Positions 24,314 through 33,223 of a stretch of 64,000 nucleotides of DNA are shown here, one piece after another. This DNA is from Candidatus Peregrinibacteria bacterium CG11_big_fil_rev_8_21_14_0_20_49_14 (GTDB lineage Bacteria; Patescibacteriota; Gracilibacteria; Peribacterales; Peribacteraceae). The first letter of the stretch is position 1. The number at the start of each line of letters is the position of its first letter. Both the position numbers and the translations under genes were made by a program. The notes beneath the pieces are model-generated. The model had not been told where the DNA came from. It worked only from the letters and a program-made list of their open reading frames with translations, and ran no database searches. Location of the stretch: assembly GCA_002787035.1 (NCBI GenBank), contig PCVP01000010.1, forward strand, positions 62,001-126,000, in the 5' to 3' direction.

Positions 24314-25680
24314 GGTTACCTCTCCGCACCCACCTCCCCGAAGCGGGCCTGCTGTTGCTCGGCACGTTCTTCTGTTTCCGAGAACTCGGCACATTTCCCG
24401 CAGCATGGACGGACGACAGCTTGTTTATGATCGTGGCGAGGCAGCTTGCGGAAGGAAAAGGCTACACACTGCCGCTTCTCACGAACGTCTGGCCGTACCC
24501 GTACATACTTGCCGTGGGTCCTCCGCTTCTTTTCCCTGTTGCTCTGGCCATAAAACTTGCGGGATTTTCCGTGGAAGCGGCACGCATTCCCATGGTCATA
24601 TACATAGGACTGTCCGCACTCACCGCATATGTATTCACTGCAAAAATTGCGGATAAAAATACCGCTCGTTGGTCCGTTGCGTTGCTGCTTACGCTCTCCA
24701 CTTTCATAAACACAGGCAAAACAGTCATGGGAGAAGTGCCGGGATTTTTCTTTTTACTGCTTGGCCTACTGCTGCTTTCGGATACGAGAAGAACGTGGAA
24801 AAAAGATGTCGGCATCGGACTGCTTTTCGGGCTTTCCGTTCTTGCGAAACTGACGTACGGACTCATATACCCCGCATTGGGCATGGCATGGCTTGTGGTA
24901 GCGGTGCGCAAAGACAAGAAAGAGCTGCTCTCTCTTACGAGCATCGGTCTGGTAGCGGTAGCCGTATACGCTCCGTGGCGACTGCTGGAAATGAGCAGTT
25001 TCACGGGACTTTCCAAAGACTTCGCGTTCCTGCTGAATGCGGAAGAAGGGGGAGGATTTCAAATACTGCACGGCCACCTCGAACTGCTGCTACGGTCTCA
25101 GTACCTCTACTACGGACTCATGCTGCTGCTAGGCGGCATCGGGTTGCTGCACATGCGCCGCAAACTTTCACAGTCTCTCTTCACCATACTCTGCACACTC
25201 GTCGTGCTCTGCACGCTGTACTTCTTAAGCAGCTTCGGATGGTACAGGCACCTGCTGCCGGCACATCTGCTTCTCATTCCGTTCGTTGTGATCGGCACGG
25301 TTTCAGTGCTGCCGAAGCGTTTGGCATCCGCTCTGCTTCTCTTCTTTGTGCTTGGGCAGAGCTACTGGCAACTGAATCATCGTGGTTCCAGCCGCTCTCC
25401 CGCCGCGGCGGAAGGAGCGGCATACGTGCAGGAGCACCTGCAAGACACGAAGCTGATTGTTCAAATTGCTCCTATTTTCGTACGACTGCCAAGCAACCCC
25501 AATTGGCTGTTCCTTACGAATCCCACTCTTACGTCCCGCCTTCCGAGTGAGCTGGTAACCCTTACGGAGGAGCAGCAATGCTACTGGTGGGTACGCGGCA
25601 GACAACCGCAAGATCCCGAAGATCTGCAGACAGTGGGCAGAAAATACGTTCTGGCTCCGCCTGCCAAAGATTGCCCTTAA
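24310..25680 (+). CDS. Polytopic membrane glycosyltransferase (GT39/ArnT-like)
   Basis: A 456-aa protein with about ten membrane helices. The first extracytoplasmic loop contains WTDDSLFMIVARQLAEGKGYTLP, where the Asp pair is like the catalytic D-E/D-D site of GT-C enzymes that use polyprenol-phosphate sugars. The preceding gene overlaps at ATGA. Together with the polyprenol-phosphate-sugar synthases in the region this suggests outer-face glycosylation. The acceptor is not predictable. Confidence 0.72.
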   Translation: MRLPLRTHLPEAGLLLLGTFFCFRELGTFPAAWTDDSLFMIVARQLAEGKGYTLPLLTNVWPYPYILAVGPPLLFPVALAIKLAGFSVEAARIPMVIYIGLSALTAYVFTAKIADKNTARWSVALLLTLSTFINTGKTVMGEVPGFFFLLLGLLLLSDTRRTWKKDVGIGLLFGLSVLAKLTYGLIYPALGMAWLVVAVRKDKKELLSLTSIGLVAVAVYAPWRLLEMSSFTGLSKDFAFLLNAEEGGGFQILHGHLELLLRSQYLYYGLMLLLGGIGLLHMRRKLSQSLFTILCTLVVLCTLYFLSSFGWYRHLLPAHLLLIPFVVIGTVSVLPKRLASALLLFFVLGQSYWQLNHRGSSRSPAAAEGAAYVQEHLQDTKLIVQIAPIFVRLPSNPNWLFLTNPTLTSRLPSELVTLTEEQQCYWWVRGRQPQDPEDLQTVGRKYVLAPPAKDCP

Positions 25681-25709
25681 CAGGGAAGACTGGCAGCATA
25701 GATACTCAC

Positions 25710-26099
25710 ATGTTCCACAAAATTCGTCCTCACATCGGTCAGTTCGCGCTGTATATCATCAGCGGTCTTACGGCGGCAGCCATGGACCTTGGCAGCTTTT
25801 TGCTGCTCTCTCAAATACTGGAAATTTGGTACATCGCAGCCTCGGTGGTGGGAAGCATTCTGGGATTTTGCACCGCATTCCTCTGCCATAAATACTTTGT
25901 CTTTCGAAAGAAGAAAACATTCATGAAACACCTGGGACGATACTTCGCGGTGGAAATAATCAACACCGCACTCGCAACCGTGATTCTGTACGCACTGGTG
26001 GAATATCTTTCACTGCCGAAAGAATCTGCGAAGGTACTGAGTATGGGAAGCGTGGTACTCTGGAATTTTTTCGTTTACAAATTTTTCGTGTATGTCTGA
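25710..26099 (+). CDS. GtrA family membrane protein
   Basis: A 129-aa protein with four predicted helices and the GtrA features FALYIISGLTAAAMDLGSFLLLS, GFCTAFLCHKYFVFRKKKTF and VVLWNFFVYKFFVY. GtrA-like proteins are thought to flip or hand on polyprenol-phosphate-linked sugars. The start at MFHKIRPHIGQF fits the family. It overlaps the next glycosyltransferase gene by 8 nt. Confidence 0.88.
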   Translation: MFHKIRPHIGQFALYIISGLTAAAMDLGSFLLLSQILEIWYIAASVVGSILGFCTAFLCHKYFVFRKKKTFMKHLGRYFAVEIINTALATVILYALVEYLSLPKESAKVLSMGSVVLWNFFVYKFFVYV

Positions 26100-26898
26100 A
26101 AAGCTGCCGATAAGCGCGCACATACTCACATTCAACTCCGCAGCAACGGTGGAGCGTGCGCTTAAAAGCGCGCAGAACTGTGCGGAAATAATCGTGGTGG
26201 ACGGAGGGTCGACGGACGGTACGTTCGACATCGCAAAAAAATACGGAGCAACCGTACTGCCGCAGGGACCGAAAGACTCGCAGGGAAAACGCATCGAAGA
26301 TTTCTCCGCCGTGCGAAACATCGCACTGCTCGCAAGCACCCAGCCGTGGGTACTGGCACTGGATAGCGACGAATACCTTTCGCAAGAGCTGCAGCATGAA
26401 CTTTCCAAGGCCGCAAGCAGCACTCCCGCCGCGTACTACGTTCCGCGAAAATATGTCCTGGGAGACGGCAGAGTGGTGGATCACGCAACCACCTACCCGA
26501 ACGAGCGTCTGTACTTCTTTCACCGAGACGCGGTGAAAGAATGGGTAAAGCCCGTGCATGAACGCCCGCAGATACGCGAAGGCATACCCGTAAAACGACT
26601 GAAAGGTGCAAGCCTCGCTCCGCTCGGAACACTGGAAGAATACAAAGAGAAGAACCTGCGATACCTGCAAATAGAAGTGAAGAAGTCTGCGGGCAAAGGT
26701 TGGGGCAACTGGATTTTACACCGTGTGTTGCACACACTCCGCTCCCGCCTTATTGCCCTCGTGCGACTGGCACTCATCTGGCTCCTGCCCAGAAGAGGAG
26801 TGCGACTGCCACTGCGCCAAGAACTGCTGCGATTCTGGTACGGATGGAAGTTGATAGTGGCTACATGCCCATTGTGCGTACAAAGGGGGAACAATTGA
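26092..26898 (+). CDS. Family 2 glycosyltransferase (WaaE/KdtX-like)
   Basis: A 268-aa GT-A enzyme: ISAHILTFNSAATVERALKS, EIIVVDGGSTDGT, RNIALLASTQPWVLALDSDEYL (the D-x-D-E metal site), then YNER-like PNERLYFFHRD. This arrangement is typical of WaaE/KdtX-type transferases. The C-terminus is very basic with an amphipathic or membrane-associated stretch. Last gene of the 23342-26898 operon; a structured repeat block follows. Confidence 0.83.
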   Translation: MSEKLPISAHILTFNSAATVERALKSAQNCAEIIVVDGGSTDGTFDIAKKYGATVLPQGPKDSQGKRIEDFSAVRNIALLASTQPWVLALDSDEYLSQELQHELSKAASSTPAAYYVPRKYVLGDGRVVDHATTYPNERLYFFHRDAVKEWVKPVHERPQIREGIPVKRLKGASLAPLGTLEEYKEKNLRYLQIEVKKSAGKGWGNWILHRVLHTLRSRLIALVRLALIWLLPRRGVRLPLRQELLRFWYGWKLIVATCPLCVQRGNN

Positions 26899-27044
26899 CA
26901 TTTTTAAAATAATTCTTTTTTCTGTACTTTTTAGAGTAAGACTTTCCCCTGTTACTTTGCAAAGATGAGAGACTACATATTTTTGTACACACACAAGAAC
27001 ACAGCCCCTGAGCAGAATCTTCCATTCGCAATGCAAAATAAGCC

Positions 27045-27242
27045 TGTCAGCCGCACCTGTCTGAGCGAGGGGGCTACCGTTCGATTGCAGCTTGTATGCG
27101 AGAGCATGCCGGGTGGCCCGGTGTACTAGAGAACACTCACTCGCCAGCCCGGTTGCTCGAGCCGGTGGTATGACAACCCTTTCTCGCCCCGAGCGAGTTT
27201 GCGGCTGACGAAGTTTTTGGGCACTTTTTCTAAAAAAGTGCC
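27045..27242. repeat. Structured RNA-like repeat with terminal hairpin, copy C
   Basis: Same architecture as 16897-17092. Outer helix TGTCAGCCGCA (27045-27055) with 27200-27210, GNRA-capped ATGC-GAGA-GCAT hairpin, and CCGGG (27109-27113) with CCCGG (27148-27152), which replaces CCAGG/CCTGG of copy B on both sides. The 23-nt hairpin (27220-27242) and a shared tail to about 27292 follow. The rest of 26899-27344 shows only a weakly conserved lead-in that resembles 12201-12240. Confidence 0.65.
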
Positions 27243-27344
27243 ATAAGAAATAAGCAATAAGCAATAATCAGTTCATTCTGCGGTCTTCCATCTCTTAAAA
27301 AGAGCCATAGAGCATACTGCTATACACATAAAAATTGAGTCGAA

Positions 27345-28115
27345 CTACGAAACTGCCACCTCACTCTGCACCGACTTCACGCCCGCATCTTTGGCCGCAT
27401 CTGCGATATCTTTTTTGCGTGCGCGCACTTCGCATGCAGCCTTGTGCAGGCTCTCGAACGTACCGGCATCTATCCATTTGTCCTGCAGAATACTGGCTGT
27501 CAGTTCGCCCTGCTCCAGGTACCACTTGGTCACATCGGTAATTTCCAGTTCACCGCGCTTGGAAGGCTTGAGGTTCCGTATCACTTCAAAACAACGTGAG
27601 TCGTACACATAGCATCCTGTGACTGCAAAATTACTTTTTGGCTTGAGAGGCTTCTCTTCTATGGAAATAGGAATATTGCCATCCAGTTCCACCACTCCGA
27701 ATCGCTCGGGGTCCGTTACTTCCTTTGTAAAAATATGTCCGCCACTCTTAAACGCACGAATCTGCGGAGAGAGATCTTCGAAGTAGATGTTGTCTCCCAA
27801 GATGGCACACACGTTATCGCTGTCTGCGAATTCTTCCGCCATGCCGAGAGCCTGTGCGATCCCTTTGGGTTCATCTTGTACTCTGTACGAGAACCGACAA
27901 TCAAACCTGCTGCCACTGCCAAGGAAACTGGCAATCTGGTCTATGTGCTCCGTACCGGAAATAACAATGATGTCTTGTATGCCGGCATCCAACATAATTT
28001 GGAGCGGATACATGACCAACGGTTTGTCGTACACGGGGAGCAAACTTTTGTTGGTGACTTCCGTGAGAGGACGGAGTCTGGTTCCTGAGCCGCCGCAGAT
28101 GAGCACTCCTTTCAT
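27345..28115 (-). CDS. rmlA: Glucose-1-phosphate thymidylyltransferase
   Basis: Makes dTDP-glucose from dTTP and glucose-1-phosphate. The 256-aa chain has MKGVLICGGSGTRLRPLTEVTNKSLLPVYDKPLVMYPL (start, seen in parts), AILGDNIYFED, VVELDGNIPISIEEKP, VTGCYVYDSRCFEVI, RGELEITDVTKWYL and DKWIDAGTFESL. It is a little shorter than the E. coli enzyme, as in many 'short' RmlA proteins. The start at MKGVL is the family norm; an in-frame ATG ten codons upstream is the alternative. Divergent from rmlB. Confidence 0.93.
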   Translation of the reverse strand: MKGVLICGGSGTRLRPLTEVTNKSLLPVYDKPLVMYPLQIMLDAGIQDIIVISGTEHIDQIASFLGSGSRFDCRFSYRVQDEPKGIAQALGMAEEFADSDNVCAILGDNIYFEDLSPQIRAFKSGGHIFTKEVTDPERFGVVELDGNIPISIEEKPLKPKSNFAVTGCYVYDSRCFEVIRNLKPSKRGELEITDVTKWYLEQGELTASILQDKWIDAGTFESLHKAACEVRARKKDIADAAKDAGVKSVQSEVAVS

Positions 28116-28255
28116 AGAGATTTCGGTATTCTTGACAAGTGACATACTTTAGTAGATAGAGATACTTTTGGCAAGTGAATTCGGAGCTTCAGTGTACGCG
28201 TGAAAAAGCCCGAATGCACGTTCGTTTCAAGGGAACTGATGCTATGATCTCTCAT

Positions 28256-29248
28256 ATGAATCTCCTGGTTACGGGTGCCGCAGGCTTCATAGGCTCACAT
28301 TTCGTCCTGCGCCATATGGCGCAGTACCCGGACGATACGGTCGTCGTGCTCGACAAGCTGACATACGCGGCAAACAGAGAGTTTTTACGCCCCGTGGCAG
28401 ATGCGATTACGTTTACGGAGGGCGATATAGCGGACCAAGCACTGGTGGCCTCTCTTGTAAAAAAGCACGTCATAGACTGCATCGTAAACTTTGCCGCCGA
28501 ATCGCACGTGGATAATTCCATTTCGGATGCCACACCGTTTCTGCATACCAATGTCATCGGCACGCAAGCACTCATAGAAGTGGTAAAAGCGCACCCCGGC
28601 GTACGACTGCTGCATGTATCGACGGATGAAGTGTACGGAGACATCGGCAGTGAAGACGCACCGCGAAAGGTGGGTGATCCCCTCTTTCCCAGTTCACCCT
28701 ATGCGGCAAGTAAGGCGGCTGCGGAACTGTTGGTGATGGCGGCAATGCGCACATTTAAAATTCATGCGTGTGTCACACGGTGCACCAACAACTACGGTCC
28801 TCACCAGGCGGATGAAAAATTCATTCCCACTGTCATACGTAACGCACTCTCCGATACGACCATTCCTGTCTACGGAGACGGAAAGAACAAGCGCGACTGG
28901 ATATACGTGACAGATCACTGCGATGCCATCGAAAAAATTCTGCACACGGACTTCGCGTTCTGGGACGAGAGTGTACCGAGCACAAATCCAAACGACACTC
29001 CCGGCTGCGGGCACTTCTTTAATATCGGTATCGACAGAGAGTGGGAGAACATAGAGGTGGTAAAAACCATTCTGGACCTGCTCGGCAAACCGCATGACCT
29101 CATAGGATTTGTGGAAGACCGCAAAGGGCACGATTGGCGCTACGCACTCGATTCTTCCGCGACTCGCGCACTCGGCTGGGAGCCGAAGGTGCAGTTTGAA
29201 GAAGGCTTACAAAAAACAATTGATTGGTACAAAGCCAAATACGTATGA
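28256..29248 (+). CDS. rmlB: dTDP-glucose 4,6-dehydratase
   Basis: Converts dTDP-glucose to dTDP-4-keto-6-deoxyglucose. The 330-aa SDR enzyme shows NLLVTGAAGFIGSHF, NFAAESHVDNSI, LHVSTDEVYGDIG (catalytic Ser/Thr-Asp-Glu), SSPYAASKAAAELL (Tyr-x-x-x-Lys), TNNYGPHQADEKFIP and VYGDGKNKRDWIYV. TATGAT with a TG extension (28243-28248) ends 7 nt before the ATG. Neither rmlC nor rmlD is in the window, so the 4-keto-6-deoxy sugar may go to the aminotransferase at 20617 instead of to rhamnose. Confidence 0.94.
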   Translation: MNLLVTGAAGFIGSHFVLRHMAQYPDDTVVVLDKLTYAANREFLRPVADAITFTEGDIADQALVASLVKKHVIDCIVNFAAESHVDNSISDATPFLHTNVIGTQALIEVVKAHPGVRLLHVSTDEVYGDIGSEDAPRKVGDPLFPSSPYAASKAAAELLVMAAMRTFKIHACVTRCTNNYGPHQADEKFIPTVIRNALSDTTIPVYGDGKNKRDWIYVTDHCDAIEKILHTDFAFWDESVPSTNPNDTPGCGHFFNIGIDREWENIEVVKTILDLLGKPHDLIGFVEDRKGHDWRYALDSSATRALGWEPKVQFEEGLQKTIDWYKAKYV

Positions 29249-30327
29249 AAATAGTTCTCGCCACCGGCATTTATCCTCCGGATATCGGCGGACCTGCCAC
29301 CTACGTGCGAGAACTGGCACGAGAACTCGCCTCACAAGGCAATGAAGTGATTGTAATCACCTACGGTCGCAATGAGCAGCAGAATACGGACGGAAGATGG
29401 GCGGTGTATCGCGTACGAAGATGGGCGCCGGTTTTTCGATGGTGGCGGTACGCACGCGCACTGCGTAAGCATGCGAAAAATGCGGATATTCTCTACGCAT
29501 TCTCATCGGTAAGTTGCGGAGTACCAATGATTCTCGCGCGTCTGAAGCATCCGAAAAAAGTACTGCGACTCGGCGGAGATTTTTTCTGGGAACGGTACAC
29601 AGACCGTGGCGGCACACTTTCTCTCGCCGAATGGTACAAGTCCAAACCGTGGTCCAAATGCATTATGCAGTGGATACTGCGCAAATTTGATCACATCGCA
29701 TTCTCCACCAGATTTCAGCAAGAGCTGTACTTACGGTGGTACAGGCAACTCCCCGGGCACTCCGTACTGGAAAACGCGTTGCCCGAAGGCACACCCCGAC
29801 TGCACGAAAAACACCTGCCGTTTCACCTGCTCTTTATGGGTCGTTTCGTAGGATTTAAAAACCTTTCCATGCTGTTGCATGCTGTTCTTAAATTTCCGGG
29901 TGTGCGTCTCACGCTCATAGGAGCGGGGCCGATGGAAAAATCGTTGAAACAGGAAACAGAGCGCTTGCTTCTCTCGCAGCGTGTGACGTTTTTGGAATCG
30001 GTACAGGGCGAGGAGAAGCAGGAAGTATTTCAGGAATACGATCTGCTCATACTGCCGTCCCTCACGGAAATCAGCCCCAATGTTGCGCTGGAAGCACGTG
30101 CGGCAGGACTGCCTGTGCTGCTTTCGTCTGAGACGGGCTTAAGCAAAGAACTGACTTCGGGCATGACACTCACCGAACTCAAAACGCCCATAGAAATAAC
30201 ACGTGCGATTGCAGAAGCATCCACGCAGTACGAACTGCTTGCCGCTCAGGCCGCGGAACCCGCACCGCGCAGAACATGGCAAGATGTGCAGGAGGAGCAC
30301 ATGGCTCTCTTCCAACGTCTCCTATGA
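29245..30327 (+). CDS. Family 4 glycosyltransferase
   Basis: A 360-aa GT-B enzyme that starts MKIVLATGIYPPDIGGPATYVRELARELASQG, the classic GT4 N-terminal glycine-rich acceptor loop. The donor domain has LLFMGRFVGFKNLSMLLHAVL, LIGAGPMEKSLKQET and YDLLILPSLTEISPNVALEARAAGLPVLLS. The ATG overlaps the rmlB stop by 4 nt, so it is co-translated with the sugar-nucleotide gene. Confidence 0.9.
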   Translation: MKIVLATGIYPPDIGGPATYVRELARELASQGNEVIVITYGRNEQQNTDGRWAVYRVRRWAPVFRWWRYARALRKHAKNADILYAFSSVSCGVPMILARLKHPKKVLRLGGDFFWERYTDRGGTLSLAEWYKSKPWSKCIMQWILRKFDHIAFSTRFQQELYLRWYRQLPGHSVLENALPEGTPRLHEKHLPFHLLFMGRFVGFKNLSMLLHAVLKFPGVRLTLIGAGPMEKSLKQETERLLLSQRVTFLESVQGEEKQEVFQEYDLLILPSLTEISPNVALEARAAGLPVLLSSETGLSKELTSGMTLTELKTPIEITRAIAEASTQYELLAAQAAEPAPRRTWQDVQEEHMALFQRLL

Positions 30328-31433
30328 ATCTTCTTATGATCTCCGGCGACAGGGCAACTGCGGAGGGGCGCAAGGGGGCATTTTGGTACACGCTGCAAAG
30401 CCTGGCCAAGCACTGGGACCGCATAGATATCATCTGTCCGAAACCGCCGCATAAAAATGACTCTCTGACGAGTCAGATGGAAAAACACGGCGTGTTCTTC
30501 CACCCCAATATCCGCGGCCTTCGCACACAATCCCGATGGATACGCTCGAAGGGTGCGCAGCTCTGCGCACAGCGACCGTACGCGGCAATGACGATTCATG
30601 AGTATCCTCCGTTTTATAACGGACGCGGTGCCTTGAGACTGGCAAAAGAAAAGAACATTCCGACGTTACTGGAGATACATCACATCGTCGGAGATCCCGC
30701 TCCGGCAAACTTGTCGGAAAGAATCGGCCATATGCTTTCGAGGAGAGTACTCCCCAAAGAAGTGGCACAGGCTACCGCAACCAGAACGGTGAACGGATCT
30801 GTGCGAGAAACCTTGGTTGAATGGGGAGCTCCGCAGAAGAAAATAGCGGTACTGCCGTCTTTTTATTTGGACAGATCTGTCCTTGTGAGCAGTGCTCCGA
30901 ATGAAAAGAAATACGATCTCGCCTTCTGCGCACGATTGGTGGCAAACAAAGGTCTCGGCAATGTGTTGAGCGCTGTGACCATGCTGCCGGGAATAACGCT
31001 GCTTGTCATAGGAGACGGCCCCGAGAGGGCATCGCTGGAAAAACGCGCACAGTCGCTGGGCATCGCAGACCGTGTGACGTTCGCAGGCTGGCTGCCCACA
31101 CATGAAGACGTGGTTGCAGCACTCAAAAGTGCAAAAATATTTCTTATGAATTCCCTGAGTGAAGGCGGACCACGCAGTGCCTTGGAAGCAATGGCGTGTG
31201 GCCTACCTGTTATTGTAACGCCGGTGGGAATTATGCCCGATGTATTGAATGACGGACAAAACGGTCTTTTTACGACCGGAGAACCCGAAGATCTGCGAAC
31301 GCAGATAGAATTCCTTTTGGAAGATCCCGATCGTGCGTACGACATGGGAAAATCCGCTATGTTTGTTCTCGACTCCTTCGAGAGAGAAACGCTTATTGCG
31401 GCGTACAGCGACTTTTTAAAACACCTCTCATGA
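30324..31433 (+). CDS. Family 4 glycosyltransferase
   Basis: A 369-aa GT-B enzyme, N-terminus MNLLMISGDRATAEGRKGAFWYTL, donor half with YDLAFCARLVANKGLGNVLSAV, LLVIGDGPERASLEKRAQ, VTFAGWLPTHEDVVAAL and LMNSLSEGGPRSALEAMACGLPVIVTPVGIMPD. Linked to both neighbours by ATGA overlaps, part of a five-gene glycosyltransferase run. Confidence 0.9.
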   Translation: MNLLMISGDRATAEGRKGAFWYTLQSLAKHWDRIDIICPKPPHKNDSLTSQMEKHGVFFHPNIRGLRTQSRWIRSKGAQLCAQRPYAAMTIHEYPPFYNGRGALRLAKEKNIPTLLEIHHIVGDPAPANLSERIGHMLSRRVLPKEVAQATATRTVNGSVRETLVEWGAPQKKIAVLPSFYLDRSVLVSSAPNEKKYDLAFCARLVANKGLGNVLSAVTMLPGITLLVIGDGPERASLEKRAQSLGIADRVTFAGWLPTHEDVVAALKSAKIFLMNSLSEGGPRSALEAMACGLPVIVTPVGIMPDVLNDGQNGLFTTGEPEDLRTQIEFLLEDPDRAYDMGKSAMFVLDSFERETLIAAYSDFLKHLS

Positions 31434-32449
31434 AACTTCTTATCATCACACAAAAGGTGGATAAAACAGATCCCATTCTGGGATTCTTCCATCGATGGAT
31501 CGCAGAGTTTGCAAAACAGTGTGACGGTGTCACGGTCATAGGTCAGACAGTCGGTGCATACGACCCCGCAAAGAATGTGACCATACGATCTCTGGGAAAA
31601 GAGTCCGGCAAAAGCAGAGTGTTTCAGGTCTTTCGATTTTGGAAGATGTGCTTCGCACTGCGCAAAGACTACGATGCGGTGCTGGTGCACATGACCCCGA
31701 TTTGGATGGTGCTCGGTGCGCCGGTATGGATTCTCCTGCGAAAGAGAAGGTATCTCTGGTACGAAGCACGAGGAACGAGGTGGCCGCTAAGAGTATCGCT
31801 CCACGTCGTACAAAAAGTATTCAGTGCTTCGGTTCACGGTATGCCGCTGCGATCATCGCGGAGCGTGATAGTCGGACACGGCATAGATACGGATTTCTTC
31901 GCACCCGGAAACACAGAGAGAGACCCTCACCTGCTGCTTACGGTGGGTCGCATAACGGCATCGAAACATTTACCAGAGATTCTTTCCGCATTCGAGCATC
32001 TGCCCAAAAAATTCAGTCTGATGATTATCGGAAGGCCGCTCACCGCAGACGATGCCCAATTGGCGGAATCTCTGAAAGAGGAAATCAAAAAAAAGAATCT
32101 CGGAGACAGAGTACGCATGCTGCCTGCCACACAAGATGCGCTGCTGCCTTTGCTGCGACGGGCATCTGTTTTCGTACATGCAAGCTCCACCAGTTTGGAT
32201 AAAGCGGTACTGGAAGCATTTGCCGCGGGATGCATTGTGGTCTCTACCGCAGAGGCCGTACAACCTCTGCTTTCACCCGAATGCCAGGCAACTCAAGACA
32301 CTCTCGCAGCGCGTATTCAGGGCGTCGCGGAGCTCCCTGCCACAGATAAGGAGGGCATAGCATCGCAACAACGCGAGATTATCGTGAACAACCACAGTCT
32401 CAAGAGACTCGTACAGCGTCTTACTGCCGAAATGGTTTCCACCTCTTAA
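31430..32449 (+). CDS. Family 4 glycosyltransferase
   Basis: A 339-aa GT-B enzyme beginning MKLLIITQKVDKTDPILGFFHRWI. VIVGHGIDTDFFAPG, LLLTVGRITASKHLPEILSAF and ASVFVHASSTSLDKAVLEAFAAGCIVVST mark the donor domain. The ATG overlaps the previous stop. Acceptor and sugar unknown. Confidence 0.88.
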   Translation: MKLLIITQKVDKTDPILGFFHRWIAEFAKQCDGVTVIGQTVGAYDPAKNVTIRSLGKESGKSRVFQVFRFWKMCFALRKDYDAVLVHMTPIWMVLGAPVWILLRKRRYLWYEARGTRWPLRVSLHVVQKVFSASVHGMPLRSSRSVIVGHGIDTDFFAPGNTERDPHLLLTVGRITASKHLPEILSAFEHLPKKFSLMIIGRPLTADDAQLAESLKEEIKKKNLGDRVRMLPATQDALLPLLRRASVFVHASSTSLDKAVLEAFAAGCIVVSTAEAVQPLLSPECQATQDTLAARIQGVAELPATDKEGIASQQREIIVNNHSLKRLVQRLTAEMVSTS

Positions 32450-32473
32450 CCGCTTCGGGTACTCTGGAATCGT

Positions 32474-33214
32474 ATGACAGATGTAGCTTCAGATGCAGGT
32501 GTGCGTCTTAGTATCGTAATGCCAATCTACAACGAAGAGTCCACGCTCCGAGAAATCACGGCGCGCGTGTTTGCCGCATGCGGAGATTTTGCAGAGGTGA
32601 TTTTTGTGGATGACGGCTCGAAGGATACATCGTTGGAAATCGCGCGTTCGCTCGCACGACCGCAAGACACCGTGCTCACCAAAGAGAACGGCGGCAAGGG
32701 TTCTGCAGTTCGTATGGGCTACGAGCACGCAAAAGGACACTACGTTTTGGTACAAGATGCGGATTTGGAATACAGCCCGGAAGAAATACCCGGACTGCTT
32801 GCCTACGCAGAAGAACATGATTGCGGGGCACTGTTCGGTTCACGACGCCTGAAAGCACAGAAGCAATTCGTGCATCTGGCATTCTTTTTGGGGGGCACCA
32901 TGCTCACACACTACTGCAATCTGTTACACCGCACCAAACTTACGGATCAGCCGACATGCTACAAAATGGTACGGGGAGATATTTTGCACTCGTTTCGCCT
33001 GCGGGAATCTGACTTCCGGTTCGACCCGGAGCTTACTTCCGTACTGGCTCGTAAAGGAGTATTCATAGACGAGCAACCCATCTCATACCATCCGCGCTCC
33101 CTGAAGGAAGGGAAAAAGATCAATTGGAAAGACGGCTTTAAGTGGCTCTGGGTATTTACCAAAATGCGCCTGATGTCCCGTAAGCGTCTTGAGGAACTCT
33201 ACGCTCCTGCGTAA
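32474..33214 (+). CDS. Family 2 glycosyltransferase (DPM1/ArnC-like)
   Basis: A 246-aa GT-A enzyme: LSIVMPIYNEESTLREI, VIFVDDGSKDTSLEIA, ENGGKGSAVRMGYEHAKG, VLVQDADLEYSPEEI (DAD metal site) and FDPELTSVLARKG. Without membrane anchors it resembles soluble polyprenol-phosphate sugar transferases and may load the sugar used by the membrane protein encoded next, 9 nt downstream. Confidence 0.85.
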   Translation: MTDVASDAGVRLSIVMPIYNEESTLREITARVFAACGDFAEVIFVDDGSKDTSLEIARSLARPQDTVLTKENGGKGSAVRMGYEHAKGHYVLVQDADLEYSPEEIPGLLAYAEEHDCGALFGSRRLKAQKQFVHLAFFLGGTMLTHYCNLLHRTKLTDQPTCYKMVRGDILHSFRLRESDFRFDPELTSVLARKGVFIDEQPISYHPRSLKEGKKINWKDGFKWLWVFTKMRLMSRKRLEELYAPA

Positions 33215-33223
33215 TCTGCTCGT

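Noticed and set aside
12201-27344. CRISPR array in the repeat-rich intergenic blocks
   Set aside because: The repeats are few, unevenly spaced by kilobases and internally palindromic, and no cas gene is present.
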